In this document: piece by piece, positions 27,854 through 37,731 of the stretch
Numbering within the stretch: position 1 is the first letter of the stretch
Layout of the letters: every line of letters starts with the position of its first letter
From: Bacteroidota bacterium
GTDB taxonomy: Bacteria; Bacteroidota; Bacteroidia; Chitinophagales; Chitinophagaceae
Length of the DNA: 64,000 bases
NCBI GenBank assembly: GCA_018267545.1
Contig: JAFDYG010000490.1
Location: 42,044-106,043 of the forward strand
Direction of reading: 5' to 3'
Translations under genes and position numbers: made by a program
Notes under the pieces: generated by a model
The model's database searches: none
Told to the model about the DNA's origin: nothing
The model's input: only the letters and a program-made list of their open reading frames with translations

Positions 27854-29419
27854 ATGAAAAAGTTAAGGACTCTACTCCTCGCAACCAGCGTCACGCTCGC
27901 CGCACACGCACAACCCTATAACCCAACCATCGACGTCCAGCACTACGACTTTACCCTCGAGGTCAGCGACAGCAGCAACAATATCCGCGGCGAAGCAGCC
28001 ATCACCATCCGCTTCAAAACAGACGCACCCAGCTTTACCCTCGACCTCACCCGGAGAAACAGTGAAGGGAAAGGCATGACCGTCTCTTCCGTTCGGGAAG
28101 GCAAGAAGGGCGTCCGCTTCACCCAAAACACCACCCAGCTGCTCTTCAACGTTCCCGTCAAATCCGGCGAGGAACACACCTATACCGTCACCTACGAAGG
28201 CATCCCCGCAGACGGCCTGATAATCTCCAATAATAAGTTTGGCCGCAGAGGCTTCTTCGGCGACAACTGGCCCAACCGCGCCCACAACTGGCTGCCCTGC
28301 GTCGATCACCCCTCCGACAAGGCTACCCTGGACTGGCACATCACCACCCCCGACCACTATACCGTCGTGGCTAACGGCGCCCTGCAGGGAGAGAAAGACC
28401 TGGGCAATCACAAAAAGCTCACCCACTGGAAAGAAGGTGTTCCCCTGTCTCCCAAAGTAATGATGATCGGCGTCGCCGACTTCGCCGTCGATCACCCCGG
28501 CGACGCACTCGGCATACCCGTATGGAATTACGTCTTCCAGGAGAATAAAGAGGTCGGCTTCAAAAGCTATAAGTACGCGCTGCAAATCCTCCCCTTCTAT
28601 ATCCAGCACATCGGCCCCTTCCCCTTCGAGAAGTGCGGCAACGTCCAGTCCAAGACCCGCTTCGGCGGCCTGGAAAACGCCAGCGCCATTTGCTACTTCG
28701 AAAACTCGGTCACCTCTCCCGGTGTAGAGTCCCTCATGGCACACGAGATCGCCCACCAGTGGTTCGGCGACGCGGCCACCGAGACAACATGGCAATACCT
28801 CTGGCTCAGCGAAGGCTTCGCCACCTATATGACCCACTGCTACCTGGAAAATAAATACGGCGTCGATACCCTGAAGAAAGGCATGGTCAAAGACAGAGAA
28901 AAGCTCGTCGCCTTCGAAAAGAAAAGATGGACACCCATCGTCGACACCAGCGAGAAAGAAGATTTCATGAAGCTCCTCAACCCCAACAGCTACGAAAAAG
29001 GCGGATGGGTCCTTCACATGCTCCGCCGTCGAATCGGCGACCAGGCCTTCTGGAAAGGCATCTCCACCTATTATGCAACTTATCGCAACAAGAACGCCAC
29101 CAGCGCCGACCTCGAAAAGGTTATGGAAACAGCCAGCAACCAGGACCTCCACGCCTACTTCCAGCAATGGCTCACCCAACCCGGTCACCCCAACCTCAAA
29201 ACGGAATGGAACTATGACAACGATAAAAAAGAGCTGTCCATTAGCTTTACACAAACCAACGAACAGCTCTTCGAATTTCCTCTAGAATATGCTACGGATG
29301 GCGTCCTTCACAGCGTCGACATAAAGGGTAAGACAACCTCCGTACGCATCCCTCTCACATCCAAACCATCCAATGTCGTCTTCGACCCCAACGTCAATAC
29401 ACTAGTGACTTTCAATTAG
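27854..29419 (+). CDS. M1-family zinc aminopeptidase, short exported form
   Basis: 521 residues with a signal peptide (1-19). The N-terminal beta domain is followed by an exopeptidase motif GGLENAS (271-277, a variant of GAMEN) and the zinc site HExxH-x18-E (H297, E298, H301, E320), then the catalytic helical domain. The large C-terminal domain of full-length M1 enzymes is missing; a small beta domain (about 430-521) ends the protein, as in other short bacterial M1 peptidases. It should trim N-terminal residues from peptides outside the cytoplasm. Its stop overlaps that of the convergent PmbA-like gene. Confidence 0.94.
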   Translation: MKKLRTLLLATSVTLAAHAQPYNPTIDVQHYDFTLEVSDSSNNIRGEAAITIRFKTDAPSFTLDLTRRNSEGKGMTVSSVREGKKGVRFTQNTTQLLFNVPVKSGEEHTYTVTYEGIPADGLIISNNKFGRRGFFGDNWPNRAHNWLPCVDHPSDKATLDWHITTPDHYTVVANGALQGEKDLGNHKKLTHWKEGVPLSPKVMMIGVADFAVDHPGDALGIPVWNYVFQENKEVGFKSYKYALQILPFYIQHIGPFPFEKCGNVQSKTRFGGLENASAICYFENSVTSPGVESLMAHEIAHQWFGDAATETTWQYLWLSEGFATYMTHCYLENKYGVDTLKKGMVKDREKLVAFEKKRWTPIVDTSEKEDFMKLLNPNSYEKGGWVLHMLRRRIGDQAFWKGISTYYATYRNKNATSADLEKVMETASNQDLHAYFQQWLTQPGHPNLKTEWNYDNDKKELSISFTQTNEQLFEFPLEYATDGVLHSVDIKGKTTSVRIPLTSKPSNVVFDPNVNTLVTFN

Positions 29420-30750
29420 ACAGCGTCCGACAACGACGTAAACGTAAAGTCCCTGGCCTTGATCGGCGGCACGAGATAGCTCCGGTACGATTCCACGCTG
29501 ATGCTCCGCTCCGGCTTGCCCAGCGCTTCCACATTATTCAGCATGATGACCGGACTCTCGTTGAAACGGAAGTTCTTCACCGGGAACTTGACTTCGCCAT
29601 TCTCGATATAGAACGTACCGTCACGCGTAAGACCCGTCAGCAACAAAGTCTGCGGGTCCACCATCCGGATGTACCATAGCCGCGATACCAGGATACCCTT
29701 TTCCGTATTCTTGATCATATCGGCCAGCGACTCCGTGCCGCCTTCCATGATGATATTTCCAGGTCCGGGCACCGGCGACACGTTCTTCTTCTCCGCCCAG
29801 TATCTCGAATAGCTCAGATTCTTTACGACACCCTTATCGATCCAGGAGCGCTTTTCCATCAGCTGCCCATCACGATTCCAGGTCGAAGAGGGCAATTCCG
29901 GATGAAAAGGATCGGAATAGATCGTCACCTTTTGATCCATCAGCTGCTCACCCAGACGGTTACCACCACCCGGCTTGCTCATAAAGCTGCGCCCCTCATC
30001 CGCATTTCGCGCATCCAGGCCAAAGAACATGTTCTCCAGCATATACGCCACGGCAACCGGTTCCAGTATCACCGTATACTTGCCCGGCTCGATCGCCCGT
30101 GCTCCTATCGACCCATTGGCCTTCGTAGCCGCAATCTTCGTAGCGCTAAAGGTATCCAGCTTGGTCACGTCGTGGAAGCCACGAGCGGCATATCCCGACC
30201 CCGTTCCTTCTTCGTTACGCGTAGTGATCGTAAAGATGACGTCCGTCTCTTTGTTATAGGCAAACAGCCCCTTCGAGTTCATCATCCCCACAAAGTCCGT
30301 CGTATTCTCCAGAAAGCCCGCTGCCTGCAGCTTGGCCTCTTTGCAAACCTGTATGCTCTTCGCAACCGCGTCCGCCCGTACATCGGGAGTGATGGCAGCC
30401 GTCGCCGGTACATACGTAATCGACTCGGGGAATTCCCTCGGCCCCAGCAAAGGCATATGCTCGGGATTCTCGGGCGCCAGCTGAGCCAGCTCCTCCGACC
30501 GGCGGACCACTTTCTCCAGCGAAGCATCATCGAATTCATCGATGCTCGCCGTACCCGTCTTCTTGCCAAAGCTGCTGCTGCAAACAAGACTTAAACGACC
30601 TATTTCTCCCGCGGTCGAAACGGAGTTACGCGCATACCGGATATTCCCAGCCTCCGAACCCGTCAAAAAAATCTCGCACTCATCCGCCTTGGAATAGCTC
30701 AGCGCCTTCTTTAATAATTTTTGTGCTTCTTCTTTATTTAAGATTGCCAT
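29416..30750 (-). CDS. TldD/PmbA-family metalloprotease subunit, PmbA (TldE)-like
   Basis: 444 residues. The N-terminal region (SKADECEIFLTGSEAGNIRYARN) and the central and C-terminal parts (VILEPVAVAYMLENMFFG, GPGNIIMEGG, TLLLTGLTRDGTFYIENGEVKFPVKNFRFNE, shown only in part here) are typical of PmbA/TldE. It lacks the HExxxH zinc motif present in its partner, as expected for the TldE half of the heterodimer. The pair degrades unstructured peptides and matures some modified peptides in other bacteria. It starts 41 bases after the TldD-like gene, across a GC-rich hairpin, and ends the long MoxR/Bat operon. Confidence 0.92.
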   Translation of the reverse strand: MAILNKEEAQKLLKKALSYSKADECEIFLTGSEAGNIRYARNSVSTAGEIGRLSLVCSSSFGKKTGTASIDEFDDASLEKVVRRSEELAQLAPENPEHMPLLGPREFPESITYVPATAAITPDVRADAVAKSIQVCKEAKLQAAGFLENTTDFVGMMNSKGLFAYNKETDVIFTITTRNEEGTGSGYAARGFHDVTKLDTFSATKIAATKANGSIGARAIEPGKYTVILEPVAVAYMLENMFFGLDARNADEGRSFMSKPGGGNRLGEQLMDQKVTIYSDPFHPELPSSTWNRDGQLMEKRSWIDKGVVKNLSYSRYWAEKKNVSPVPGPGNIIMEGGTESLADMIKNTEKGILVSRLWYIRMVDPQTLLLTGLTRDGTFYIENGEVKFPVKNFRFNESPVIMLNNVEALGKPERSISVESYRSYLVPPIKARDFTFTSLSDAV

Positions 30751-30765
30751 AGTGATAAATTTTTT

Positions 30766-30788
30766 CAGCCCCCGGCCTCGCCGGCCCA
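30766..30788. repeat. GC-rich extragenic palindrome, copy 2, between tldD-like and pmbA-like genes
   Basis: CCGGC-CTC-GCCGG-type stem between the two peptidase genes. On the - strand it contains the 11-mer GGCCGGGGGCT followed by A-rich sequence, the same core as the palindrome at 25012. No U tract follows, so it is not a simple terminator; it may set the ratio of the two proteins through RNA stability (inference). Confidence 0.45.
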
Positions 30789-30791
30789 GCC

Positions 30792-32432
30792 TTATCCAAT
30801 TTTTCGTGCTGTATTAATAACGTTTACACCATTGAACCGGGCCGTGCTGCTGCCATGCGATACCGCATTCGACTGTCCCGGCTGCCCCTTTCCATCGTTA
30901 AAAGCGCCACCAAGCCGGTAATCGCGTTCGTCCGCCACAGCTACCAATGAGTTCCAAAACTCCTGGTTCGTCGCCTGGTAAGCAACGTCTTTCAACATCC
31001 CCACGATCTTCCCATCCTTGATCTCGTAGAAGATCTGTCCGCCAAACTGGAAGTTATAGCGCTGCTGATCGATCGAGAAGCTGCCGTCTCCAATGATATA
31101 AATACCTTTCTTGACATCCTTGATCATGTCCTCTACGCTAAGCCTTGCCTTACCCGGCTGTAAAGAGACATTCGGCATCCGCTGGAACTGTACGTCGGCC
31201 CAGCTCTGCGCGTAACAGCAACCCTGCGACGCATTCAATCCGATGATATGGGCCTGGTCACGAATCGCCTGGTAGTTGACCAGCACGCCGTCCTTGACCA
31301 AATCCCATTTCCCGCACTTGACACCTTCGTCGTCATATCCGACCGCGCCCAGACTACCCGGCTGCAATTTGTCGGCAACGATATTCATCAGCTTGCTCCC
31401 AAAATGGAAGTTCCCGGACTTCCACTTGTCCAGCGAAAGGAAGCTCGTACCCGCGTAGTTGGCTTCATAGCCCAATACCCGGTCCAGCTCCGTCGGGTGA
31501 GCGACTGACTCATGAATGGTCAGCCAGAGGTGCGAAGGATCCAGCACGAGATCGTACTTGCCTGGCTCCACGCTCTTGGCCGTAATTTTCTGCGTCACAT
31601 CCGCCGCCGCATTCTTCACGTCTTCGAGGATATCATAGCGGTCCTTGTAACGGGTGACAATCCCACCTACCTTATCTTCCGGCCGCGGCATCAGGTATTC
31701 ATAGCCCATCCCTACAGGTGAGCTCAACGAACGCCGCGTCTGGAATTTACCGGACGCCTTGTCGATCTTGGTGACATTGAAATTGGGATAGAGACGGTGG
31801 ATATCCTGGTCGATATAGCTTCCGTCGGTAGAAGCGAAATACTTCTGCTCGTTGATCGCCAGCAACGCCGAGTTGACGAAGTTGGCGCCACCCGACATCG
31901 CGATGCCGTTTACATTCAGCAGAAGATCGATTTTTTCTTTTAAAGGAACTTCAAAAACATTCTTGACGATCGGCGTCTTCCAGCTCACTTCGCCATAGCC
32001 TTTCTGCGGAGCCAGCTGCACCGGCGTATCGATGATCTTGGCATTGGCCTTGGCGACAGCTACAGCCTTGGCCGCCGTCTTGGCGACCCCGGCAGGAGTG
32101 ACGTCATTGGTCGCGGCAAAACCCCAGGAGCCATTGGCGATCACCCGGATACCAACCCCGAAGGATTCGGTATTGGCGATATTCTGGACCCTGTTCTCGC
32201 GCGTAACGACGAATTGATTGAGGTATCTTCCAATGCGCACATCCGCATATGAAGCGCCGGCCGATTTAGCCGCATTCAACGCAGCATCCGCTAGCTGTTT
32301 CTTCGCAGCTACGTCCATCCCCCCCTGCAACGCTTCTGCCGGATCGATCATCCGGGTGCCAAAAGGAAGTTTGGGCAGTACTAAGGACCCTAGTCCCATC
32401 CCCGCCATGTGAAGGAAATCTTTTCTTTTCAA
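30792..32432 (-). CDS. TldD-family metalloprotease with an export-like N-terminus
   Basis: 546 residues if translation starts at the TTG at 32432. An ATG at 32510 is possible but overlaps the preceding gene by 38 bases and puts 26 atypical residues before the motif. From the TTG the protein begins (M)KRKDFLHMAGMGLGSLVLP, a Tat-like signal with KR in place of RR. The zinc motif is present as HESVAHPTELD (HExxxH, near residue 306), and the C-terminal region has GDGSFSIDQQRYNFQFGGQIF, all typical of TldD. E. coli TldD is cytoplasmic, so an exported form is notable. It forms a heterodimer with the PmbA-like protein encoded next. Confidence 0.88.
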   Translation of the reverse strand: MKRKDFLHMAGMGLGSLVLPKLPFGTRMIDPAEALQGGMDVAAKKQLADAALNAAKSAGASYADVRIGRYLNQFVVTRENRVQNIANTESFGVGIRVIANGSWGFAATNDVTPAGVAKTAAKAVAVAKANAKIIDTPVQLAPQKGYGEVSWKTPIVKNVFEVPLKEKIDLLLNVNGIAMSGGANFVNSALLAINEQKYFASTDGSYIDQDIHRLYPNFNVTKIDKASGKFQTRRSLSSPVGMGYEYLMPRPEDKVGGIVTRYKDRYDILEDVKNAAADVTQKITAKSVEPGKYDLVLDPSHLWLTIHESVAHPTELDRVLGYEANYAGTSFLSLDKWKSGNFHFGSKLMNIVADKLQPGSLGAVGYDDEGVKCGKWDLVKDGVLVNYQAIRDQAHIIGLNASQGCCYAQSWADVQFQRMPNVSLQPGKARLSVEDMIKDVKKGIYIIGDGSFSIDQQRYNFQFGGQIFYEIKDGKIVGMLKDVAYQATNQEFWNSLVAVADERDYRLGGAFNDGKGQPGQSNAVSHGSSTARFNGVNVINTARKIG

Positions 32433-32472
32433 GTTAGTTCTAGTTATAATGTGATGTAATGGAGAACACAAT

Positions 32473-33780
32473 CTAAAGAATTTTTCGCTCGATCCACAAA
32501 AAGAGCGCACTTAACAAAAACAAAGCGTAAAACCACGACTTGGACAGCGGAACCCGCTCTTCTTCAACGGGCGTAGCACCCACGGACTCCTCAGGCACAG
32601 GCACATTCATTGCCTTCCACGCTCCCTCCGGCCACACATACCAAAAAGCCGTATCTCCCCGCAATAGGCTCGCCGTCTGCCAGCCCGACTTCTCCGGCCA
32701 ATATCTACCGCTCCAGGAAAAAGGCAACACCCCATCCTCCGCCAGATACACCGTCGCCGACCTCGCTCCCAGCATCGCCTGCGGCATACCACCCATTCCC
32801 GCCGATACACGAGCCTCCACGGGCTCTCCCACCCTCGGCAAAGCCGGCGTCCACTCCCATACTATCCCCTCTTCCTCTTTTGCTACATCCCTCAACAAAC
32901 CGGACCAATAAGCCGCATATTTTTCTTCCTCTCCTGCCAACGCCAACGCAAAAGTCGACTGAGCCGTACGAACGATCCTCCCCGCACCCAGCTTCACTCT
33001 GCCCTCTCCCAGACTATCCATCCGTATCACCAACCCCATCCCTTTCTCTTTCACCTGCTTTCGCAATACCTCCGTCACACTGGCCGAATCAGCCACGACC
33101 AAATCAAATTCGTCCAGCAAAGCCGTATTCACCCGTTCCAACGAACGCTGCGACATATTGGCAAAGCTCGACTGATATTTATCCTTGCTGACCAGGGTCC
33201 GGCTAGCCACTTCGTGTCCGCCTTTGCCCAGCCAGCTGACCAAAAACGTATTTTCCGCACTAGGCGAGGAGGCCAGCACAAGAATCCTCAATGGCTTCCC
33301 GACTTCCACTTCCACCGGCATATCCTCCAATTCTATCGTATCCTTCCCCCGAACCGCCCTGAGCCGATAAATAGATAGCCCCACCAGCGCCGGCGTCGTA
33401 CCCAGCACAAACCCCGAATCCTTTCCCACCACCGCCGAATCCAACACCCGCCCCGTTCCTTCCAGGAACAAACGCACAGACGCACCCTGCCATCGTCCCT
33501 GGATCCGCAAGGGCTCTCCCTTCACCAATTTCCTCTTCCAATCCACCCGCACAATTCCTTCCGCTGGTTTCTCTACCACCGCCGCCTTCTCAGGCCCCGC
33601 GGCTTTCTCTCGCCTACAGCTCATCGGTAGTCCCAGGCAAACCAGGGCCCCCACGGCCAGTGTCGTCGCCATCGTCCGCGCAGCCAGCCGCGCCCGGTTC
33701 TTCCGCGTCAGCTCACCCGCCAACAAAAACACCAGCAGCACCAATCCAAGCCCAACGACGATATAGTTCCAAATACTCAT
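32473..33780 (-). CDS. Membrane protein of the MoxR/Bat operon, unassigned
   Basis: 435 residues. There is an N-terminal helix (5-24), a second helix near 35-53, a large extracytoplasmic region, and a C-terminal helix (about 415-432) that ends WIERKIL. No named domain is certain. The middle part has a Rossmann-like run (ILVLASSPSAENTFLVSWLGKGGHEV) that resembles the class I glutamine amidotransferase-like fold seen in BatA-operon membrane proteins, then a beta-sandwich-like region. It overlaps the DUF4175 gene by 4 bases and belongs to the same transcript. A structural role in a MoxR-assisted envelope complex is inference. Confidence 0.75.
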   Translation of the reverse strand: MSIWNYIVVGLGLVLLVFLLAGELTRKNRARLAARTMATTLAVGALVCLGLPMSCRREKAAGPEKAAVVEKPAEGIVRVDWKRKLVKGEPLRIQGRWQGASVRLFLEGTGRVLDSAVVGKDSGFVLGTTPALVGLSIYRLRAVRGKDTIELEDMPVEVEVGKPLRILVLASSPSAENTFLVSWLGKGGHEVASRTLVSKDKYQSSFANMSQRSLERVNTALLDEFDLVVADSASVTEVLRKQVKEKGMGLVIRMDSLGEGRVKLGAGRIVRTAQSTFALALAGEEEKYAAYWSGLLRDVAKEEEGIVWEWTPALPRVGEPVEARVSAGMGGMPQAMLGARSATVYLAEDGVLPFSWSGRYWPEKSGWQTASLLRGDTAFWYVWPEGAWKAMNVPVPEESVGATPVEEERVPLSKSWFYALFLLSALFLWIERKIL

Positions 33781-35804
33781 AGGTGTTTAAAATAAAGTCC
33801 CGACAAACCCGCATCCGGCGCAGAAACCCTCCCCGACGGCACAGCACGCGCCACCGGCAATAGCCTTCCGATCGCCTCCTGTACCACCCGTATATCCGCA
33901 TCCTTCCCCTCCACCACCTTCCTAAGCTCCCGGTATCCATCCAAAAATTCTCCCGGCCGCGAAGCGGCTGCCTTCCCCAAACTACGCATCGCCTCCTCCA
34001 TCAAGCCCTCTCTCCCCGATATTCGTTGTTCAAGAATTCCCAACACCATCCTTAGCACATCTTCCTCACTCAACCCAGCTTCTTTTATCGCTTTCTGTAC
34101 CGGAGCCTCCACACCTTTCAGCTCTCCCGTAAGTCTCTTCCCCGGATTTAGCGGCGTCACCTTCACGCCCGTCTTTGCCACAAAAGACCTCGACTGCTGC
34201 TGCAAATCTTTCAACAAACGCAGCGCCTTATATTCGAACGGCAGCGCATCCGCCGGCTTATACGTCCTTAGCTGCAGCTCCGCCTTCCACATCTCCGACA
34301 AGGTCGCCTTTAGCTGTGCCTTGATCGCCGGCTCGAAGAAGGTCGCGTCCTCCGCATTGTCGTGCTTATCCGTATACGCGTCCAGTATCTTCGCCGCATC
34401 CCCGAATGCCCCCGGCTTTGTATCGGGCTCTTTTACATCTCCTTCCTCCGCCTCCTCACCCAAAAACTTCCCATAACGCAATCGAAGCAGTTTCTGGTCA
34501 ATCCCCAAATCATTGCTTTTGGCATTGAAGTCAGCTACAGACATCGTATCCCGGGATTTCAACAATTGCTCCGTCTCGATGATGATCTGCCGCTCGCTCC
34601 TAAAAAATTCCGGCTTGACATTGCTGGGAAGCGTCAGCCCCTCCAGACTCATCAGCTGCGCCGTATCCGCAAGCGTAATGATATACATATCCGACCGCGA
34701 CTCCTGTCCATGATTGTCCTTTGCCCGGCAATAAAAATAAAGCTCATCCCCCGGCTTCAACTCCATCGCCGAAAGATCCAACACCTTCGACAGATCATAC
34801 TTCATTCCCCCAAATCCATTGGACCACCTCAGCTCCTGCGTCTTGAATTTTACCGCCTCACCCCTTCCGCTCGAAACCGTCGCCATCACCGATGCATCGC
34901 CAATCCCATAGTCATCCCTCAACTCCACCCGCATAGGCACTTTAGTAGACTCGCCATAATCCAAAACGGTATGCCCCTGTGGCGAACGCACGCTGATCGC
35001 CGGCGGCTCATCCTTTATCACTTCCAGCTTATACAGCTCCGATACCCGTCCCCCAGCCCGCACCTGGTAAAAACCAGGATGCGCGGCCAGCACCGAATAT
35101 TCCCACACCGTCCTGCTGCTATCCACTCGCCGTAATAAAATCTTCGAAGTATCATTGAATAAAAAAGATACCGTATCCATCGCCCCGCTCGTCCGGATTT
35201 CCCATCTCAGAAAAGCCCCTTCCTCCACTCGCAACGAAAAGGAGCCCTGCGTCCGCTTTACCCGACCCGTATACGCCGGCGGAGCGATCGTGATCGTCAC
35301 CCCCTGCACACCCGGCGATACTTTGGTTACCACCACCTTCTCATTATCACTATCGACCATCCTCTTCCCCTCCTTCCCCGCCCCAATACACAAAATCACT
35401 ACAAACAAAAAAACGCCTTCGGCTATCCACAATTTCTTACGCAAAGGCTTCGGCATCTGCATCCTCCCCATCCTATCGACCATCCGCACAGCCTGCAGCC
35501 GCTCCAACGGACCCAGCTCCTCGCCGGACTTCAACAACAACCCGCTACTCTCTTCCAGACCCGGCAACTGCCGGTCCAGGTATCGAACTATATCCGTCAT
35601 GGTTATCCGCCAGTAAGGAACCCGCCATAATAACACGACAAGCCCGATCACAAGTCCCCCAACGCCAATCACCCAATTCCACCCGGACAAGAGCATCCCC
35701 ACCAGGCCAATAGCCAGCGACAACAACAGACAGTAGGCGAATCCCTCCGCCTTCCATCGCCGTTGCAAAACGACCAATCTTTCTACGCCCTCTTGCTTAG
35801 CCAT
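33777..35804 (-). CDS. DUF4175-type membrane protein
   Basis: 675 residues from the ATG at 35804 (MAKQEGVERL). An ATG at 35840 would add 12 residues and a longer overlap with the upstream gene. There are two N-terminal helices (about 25-65) and a third near 135-155, then Ig-like beta domains (LEVIKDEPPAISVRSPQGHTV region) and a long alpha-helical C-terminal part that is likely coiled-coil (about 390-650). This layout matches DUF4175-type proteins found beside MoxR and DUF58 genes in Bacteroidota. It is likely a scaffold of the same envelope complex (inference). It ends with a 4-base overlap with the next gene. Confidence 0.8.
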   Translation of the reverse strand: MAKQEGVERLVVLQRRWKAEGFAYCLLLSLAIGLVGMLLSGWNWVIGVGGLVIGLVVLLWRVPYWRITMTDIVRYLDRQLPGLEESSGLLLKSGEELGPLERLQAVRMVDRMGRMQMPKPLRKKLWIAEGVFLFVVILCIGAGKEGKRMVDSDNEKVVVTKVSPGVQGVTITIAPPAYTGRVKRTQGSFSLRVEEGAFLRWEIRTSGAMDTVSFLFNDTSKILLRRVDSSRTVWEYSVLAAHPGFYQVRAGGRVSELYKLEVIKDEPPAISVRSPQGHTVLDYGESTKVPMRVELRDDYGIGDASVMATVSSGRGEAVKFKTQELRWSNGFGGMKYDLSKVLDLSAMELKPGDELYFYCRAKDNHGQESRSDMYIITLADTAQLMSLEGLTLPSNVKPEFFRSERQIIIETEQLLKSRDTMSVADFNAKSNDLGIDQKLLRLRYGKFLGEEAEEGDVKEPDTKPGAFGDAAKILDAYTDKHDNAEDATFFEPAIKAQLKATLSEMWKAELQLRTYKPADALPFEYKALRLLKDLQQQSRSFVAKTGVKVTPLNPGKRLTGELKGVEAPVQKAIKEAGLSEEDVLRMVLGILEQRISGREGLMEEAMRSLGKAAASRPGEFLDGYRELRKVVEGKDADIRVVQEAIGRLLPVARAVPSGRVSAPDAGLSGLYFKHL

Positions 35805-36859
35805 CGTTCCGTTACAAATAATAAAAGTAATAGTACCCAAACCGCCGGTCCAAGATCGATAGTCGGCATCCTCGCATCATGAGCCCGAGCCCTGCCGACC
35901 AACGGCGCGACCTGTCCCTGGTCGATCATCCGCAAATCCCTCTTCCCCGGCCCCTCTTCTCCCAACACAAGCCTCGCCAGCACGGCCGGAAATTCCCGGT
36001 CCCAAACCAAATCCTTCCAACTCGAATCCCCAATCGCACCCGAAGGCCGCGGCTTCGAAGAAAGCCAAAACAATCGCCCAGCTCCTTCCGCTGAAGACCC
36101 CGTCATTCCCACACGCATTCTGCGGTGAGTAAATTCCTGCACCGCCTGCAATCCAGCCTTTAAATAATGCACCTCCTGCTGATACCCCGCATCTGCATAA
36201 ATACCAATATCCAAAACCGACGTATCCATCCCCTCCTCCCTCGCAGCCATTTGATAAGCAAAAGTACTCCCCGTCAGCTTCGCCACTCCCCGCATCACCC
36301 ACCCACTATCCGCCGAGACCACCCACGCCTTCTCCTTCCATTCCCGCACCGAATCCTTCGGCGCATATATGTCCCAGTGAACGACCCTACCACTGGTAGG
36401 CCGCACACCCCGAAAATGATGAATCACTCCCGAAGAAAAAATCCTAAACTCCGCCACTCCCGACGCCGCCCCATCCTCCGCCCGAAACGACCGCCAATAG
36501 TCATCCCCCCGCAGTTCCCTCCTCGCCCAACCCGCCGCAACCAGCGAATCGATCGACTTCCCATAAAAACCCACAGCGCCGCTATCCGCCAGCACCCACC
36601 CCTTGACGCTTACAGCCCGCGGCGTCCAATAAGGACCCGCCAGCACGAGCGCCAATGCCATCACCAGAAGACAACGCAGCAGAAGCAGCCACCACTCCGA
36701 TATCCTCCGGCTCCAGGACATCCGCTGCGAAGCCCCTTCCAGCAGAGCGACACTCCCCACACGCAAAACCTTCCCGCGGCGGTCGTTCCAAAAATGAACG
36801 ATCACCGGCAGGACCACTGCCGCCATCGCCGCCAGCCATATCGGTTGTAAAAAATGCAT
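35783..36859 (-). CDS. BatA-domain (aerotolerance regulator N-terminal) membrane protein
   Basis: 358 residues. The N-terminal BatA domain (about 1-77) is clear: MHFLQPIWLAAMAAVVLPVIVHFW, then RRISEWWLLLLRCLLVMALALVLA, two helices linked by a basic loop. A periplasmic region follows and a last helix sits near 338-354. It overlaps the DUF58 gene by one base and the DUF4175 gene by 22. BatA-type proteins were first linked to aerotolerance in Bacteroides and act with MoxR ATPases; the exact task here is not known. Confidence 0.88.
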   Translation of the reverse strand: MHFLQPIWLAAMAAVVLPVIVHFWNDRRGKVLRVGSVALLEGASQRMSWSRRISEWWLLLLRCLLVMALALVLAGPYWTPRAVSVKGWVLADSGAVGFYGKSIDSLVAAGWARRELRGDDYWRSFRAEDGAASGVAEFRIFSSGVIHHFRGVRPTSGRVVHWDIYAPKDSVREWKEKAWVVSADSGWVMRGVAKLTGSTFAYQMAAREEGMDTSVLDIGIYADAGYQQEVHYLKAGLQAVQEFTHRRMRVGMTGSSAEGAGRLFWLSSKPRPSGAIGDSSWKDLVWDREFPAVLARLVLGEEGPGKRDLRMIDQGQVAPLVGRARAHDARMPTIDLGPAVWVLLLLLFVTERWLSKRA

Positions 36860-37731
36860 TATTGCCGCAATTTCAAAAAGTCACGCAAGGCTTGATCCAT
36901 CGGCTGGTCCATCCGCATCAGTTGGTAAGAGATCTGCAGGTCCAGGAGCCGCAGCCGAACCGCAGACAGCCAGGCCTGCATACGCTCCTGATATGCGTCC
37001 GCCTGCTCCCGGCTCACCGCCGCTCGCTGTCCCGTCTCCAGATCTTCTACCTGATCGTATACGCCGTAATTCATCTCCAGCTCGTTTCGCCCCATGACAT
37101 GAAAGACGATGATCTCGTGCCGCAAAGAAGCCAATAGCTCCAGCATCCGGCTGATCTCATCGTTCTGCTCATATAGGTCCGTAATAAAGATGAGCAGCTC
37201 GCGTTTCTGCTCACCCAAAAAAATATGTTTATACGTAATCGGATCTCCCAACCTCCCCTTCGGCTCTATCGCCTCCAGCTGATGAAAGAAACGGGCCAAA
37301 TGCTGCGCGTCCTTTCGCGCCGGTAAGGAGTATACTTCTCCCTCCTGGAACACATAAAGCCCCAACGCATCCCCCTGCCCATGCGCCAGCCACCCCAGCG
37401 CAGCCGCCAGGTGACGGGCATAGTCTATCTTGGAAAAGTCGCCATCCCGATGAAGCATGGAGCGGCTCGCATCGACAAGCAATCGCACCGAAATGCTCGT
37501 CTCGATCTCCGACTCCCGGATATAATATCGGTCAGTCCGGGCATATCGCTTCCAGTCCAGCCACCGCAGATCGTCTCCCGGCTGATAGCTCCGGTATTGA
37601 CTAAACTCCAACCCCGGCCCCCGAACCTTGCTCTTGTTGATACCGGTCATAAAACCATCGATCGTCCGGCGCGCCGCCAGCGACAAATCTTTTATAGCCA
37701 TCAAAATATGGTGATCGGGAATTTCTTTCAT
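36859..37731 (-). CDS. DUF58 (vWA-like) protein
   Basis: 290 residues, soluble. The N-terminal DUF58 signature is GLEFSQYRSYQPGDDLRWLDWKRYA (about 36-60), followed by a vWA-like core with a MIDAS-type DASRSM (about 87-92) and FITDLYEQNDE. Such proteins bind metal and are partners of MoxR AAA+ ATPases in the assembly of protein complexes. The start overlaps the moxR stop by 4 bases, so the two are coupled. Confidence 0.94.
   Translation of the reverse strand: MKEIPDHHILMAIKDLSLAARRTIDGFMTGINKSKVRGPGLEFSQYRSYQPGDDLRWLDWKRYARTDRYYIRESEIETSISVRLLVDASRSMLHRDGDFSKIDYARHLAAALGWLAHGQGDALGLYVFQEGEVYSLPARKDAQHLARFFHQLEAIEPKGRLGDPITYKHIFLGEQKRELLIFITDLYEQNDEISRMLELLASLRHEIIVFHVMGRNELEMNYGVYDQVEDLETGQRAAVSREQADAYQERMQAWLSAVRLRLLDLQISYQLMRMDQPMDQALRDFLKLRQ

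Noticed and set aside
27872-29254. A 460-codon open frame on the - strand under the M1 peptidase gene
   Set aside because: It is the antisense of a clear M1 gene with an intact zinc site. Its predicted protein is Val/Gly/Glu-rich without domains, as expected from strand composition in GC-rich coding DNA.
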